Shown in pieces: positions 6,021 through 6,063 of a stretch of DNA of 6,063 nucleotides. The notes beneath the pieces are model-generated. The model saw only the letters and a list, made by a program, of their open reading frames with translations. It made no database searches and was not told where the DNA came from. Source of the stretch: JAZRWQ01 sp045599805 (GTDB lineage: Bacteria > Bacillota > Clostridia > Oscillospirales > UMGS1783); contig JAZRWQ010000084.1 of assembly GCA_045599805.1 (NCBI GenBank), positions 1 to 6,063 on the forward strand, written 5' to 3'. Positions within the stretch are counted from its first letter, which is position 1, and every line of letters starts with the position of its first letter. The position numbers were made by a program, and so were the translations under genes.

Positions 6021-6060
6021 AACGCAGCCGTTAGGCAAAAATCGCCGAAACGGCTGTGTT
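6021..6060. repeat. Inverted repeat at the right edge, terminator-like or structured RNA
   Basis: AACGCAGCCGTT (6021-6032) pairs with AACGGCTGTGTT (6049-6060) over 12 positions including one G-U pair. A possible inner GGC/GCC stem (6034-6036 with 6044-6046) closes an AAAAATC loop. The plus strand then reads TAT and the window ends, so a T-tract cannot be judged. There is no T-tract on the minus side (it continues into AAAAACC). It could be a second terminator behind spoIVA or the start of a neighbouring element. Confidence 0.5.
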
Positions 6061-6063
6061 TAT

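Noticed and set aside
5996..6022. Eight-codon frame (MDIYGRGF) directly before the hairpin at 6021, a possible leader peptide
   Set aside because: Only a weak GAGAG precedes it, there is no run of regulatory codons, and no downstream gene is visible to attenuate.
5748..6038. Minus-strand open frame of 96 codons across the end of spoIVA and its terminator
   Set aside because: It overlaps the conserved 3' end of spoIVA and runs through the terminator hairpin; it has no family resemblance and its composition looks like an antisense frame.
1..6063. Search for a novel defence, mobile or biosynthetic system
   Set aside because: All substantial genes belong to known sporulation families or the MATE family; no transposase, integrase, direct-repeat array or unassigned long gene remains.

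Overview
The window carries core genes of endospore formation, so the host is an endospore former or a close relative that has kept the pathway. The gene set (spoIIIAA-AE, spoIVA), purine-rich AAAGGA/AAGGTGAT ribosome binding sites, a moderate G+C content (mid-40s percent by eye) and cysteine-rich proteins fit a strictly anaerobic member of the Clostridia (Bacillota). Genus cannot be read from the sequence.

Region 1 (about 1-2818, minus strand) is the 5' part of the spoIIIA operon, in the order spoIIIAA-AB-AC-AD-AE. The genes are tightly packed: AA and AB overlap by 59 nt, AB and AC are 8 nt apart with AB's stop inside AC's ribosome binding site, AC and AD overlap in ATGA, and AD and AE are 1 nt apart. 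spoIIIAE runs off the left edge after 267 codons; the rest of the operon (AF, AG, AH in other sporeformers) would lie outside. The products build the mother-cell half of the SpoIIIA-SpoIIQ channel linking mother cell and forespore after engulfment.

Region 2 (2819-4397) holds one complete MATE-family exporter gene on the minus strand. It has a near-consensus housekeeping promoter upstream and a strong intrinsic terminator directly after its stop. It looks like an independent vegetative gene between two sporulation loci. The 2819-2901 gap contains its terminator and probably the spoIIIA promoter. The 4258-4397 gap holds divergent promoters for the exporter and spoIVA, and a perfect 15-bp palindrome.

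Region 3 (4398-5852, plus strand) is a full-length spoIVA, the ATPase that polymerises on the forespore surface as the base layer of the coat. It is followed by a long terminator hairpin (5909-5939) and a second inverted repeat at the right edge (6021-6060). The 211 nt from 5853 to 6063 contain no gene I can support.

I see no undescribed system, mobile element, CRISPR array, tRNA or rRNA. The points worth checking are the close linkage of spoIIIA and spoIVA, the palindrome in the putative spoIVA promoter, the 59-nt spoIIIAA/AB overlap, an alanine at one of the two sensor-threonine positions of SpoIVA, and matched sigma-E-like promoter geometry in front of both sporulation units.
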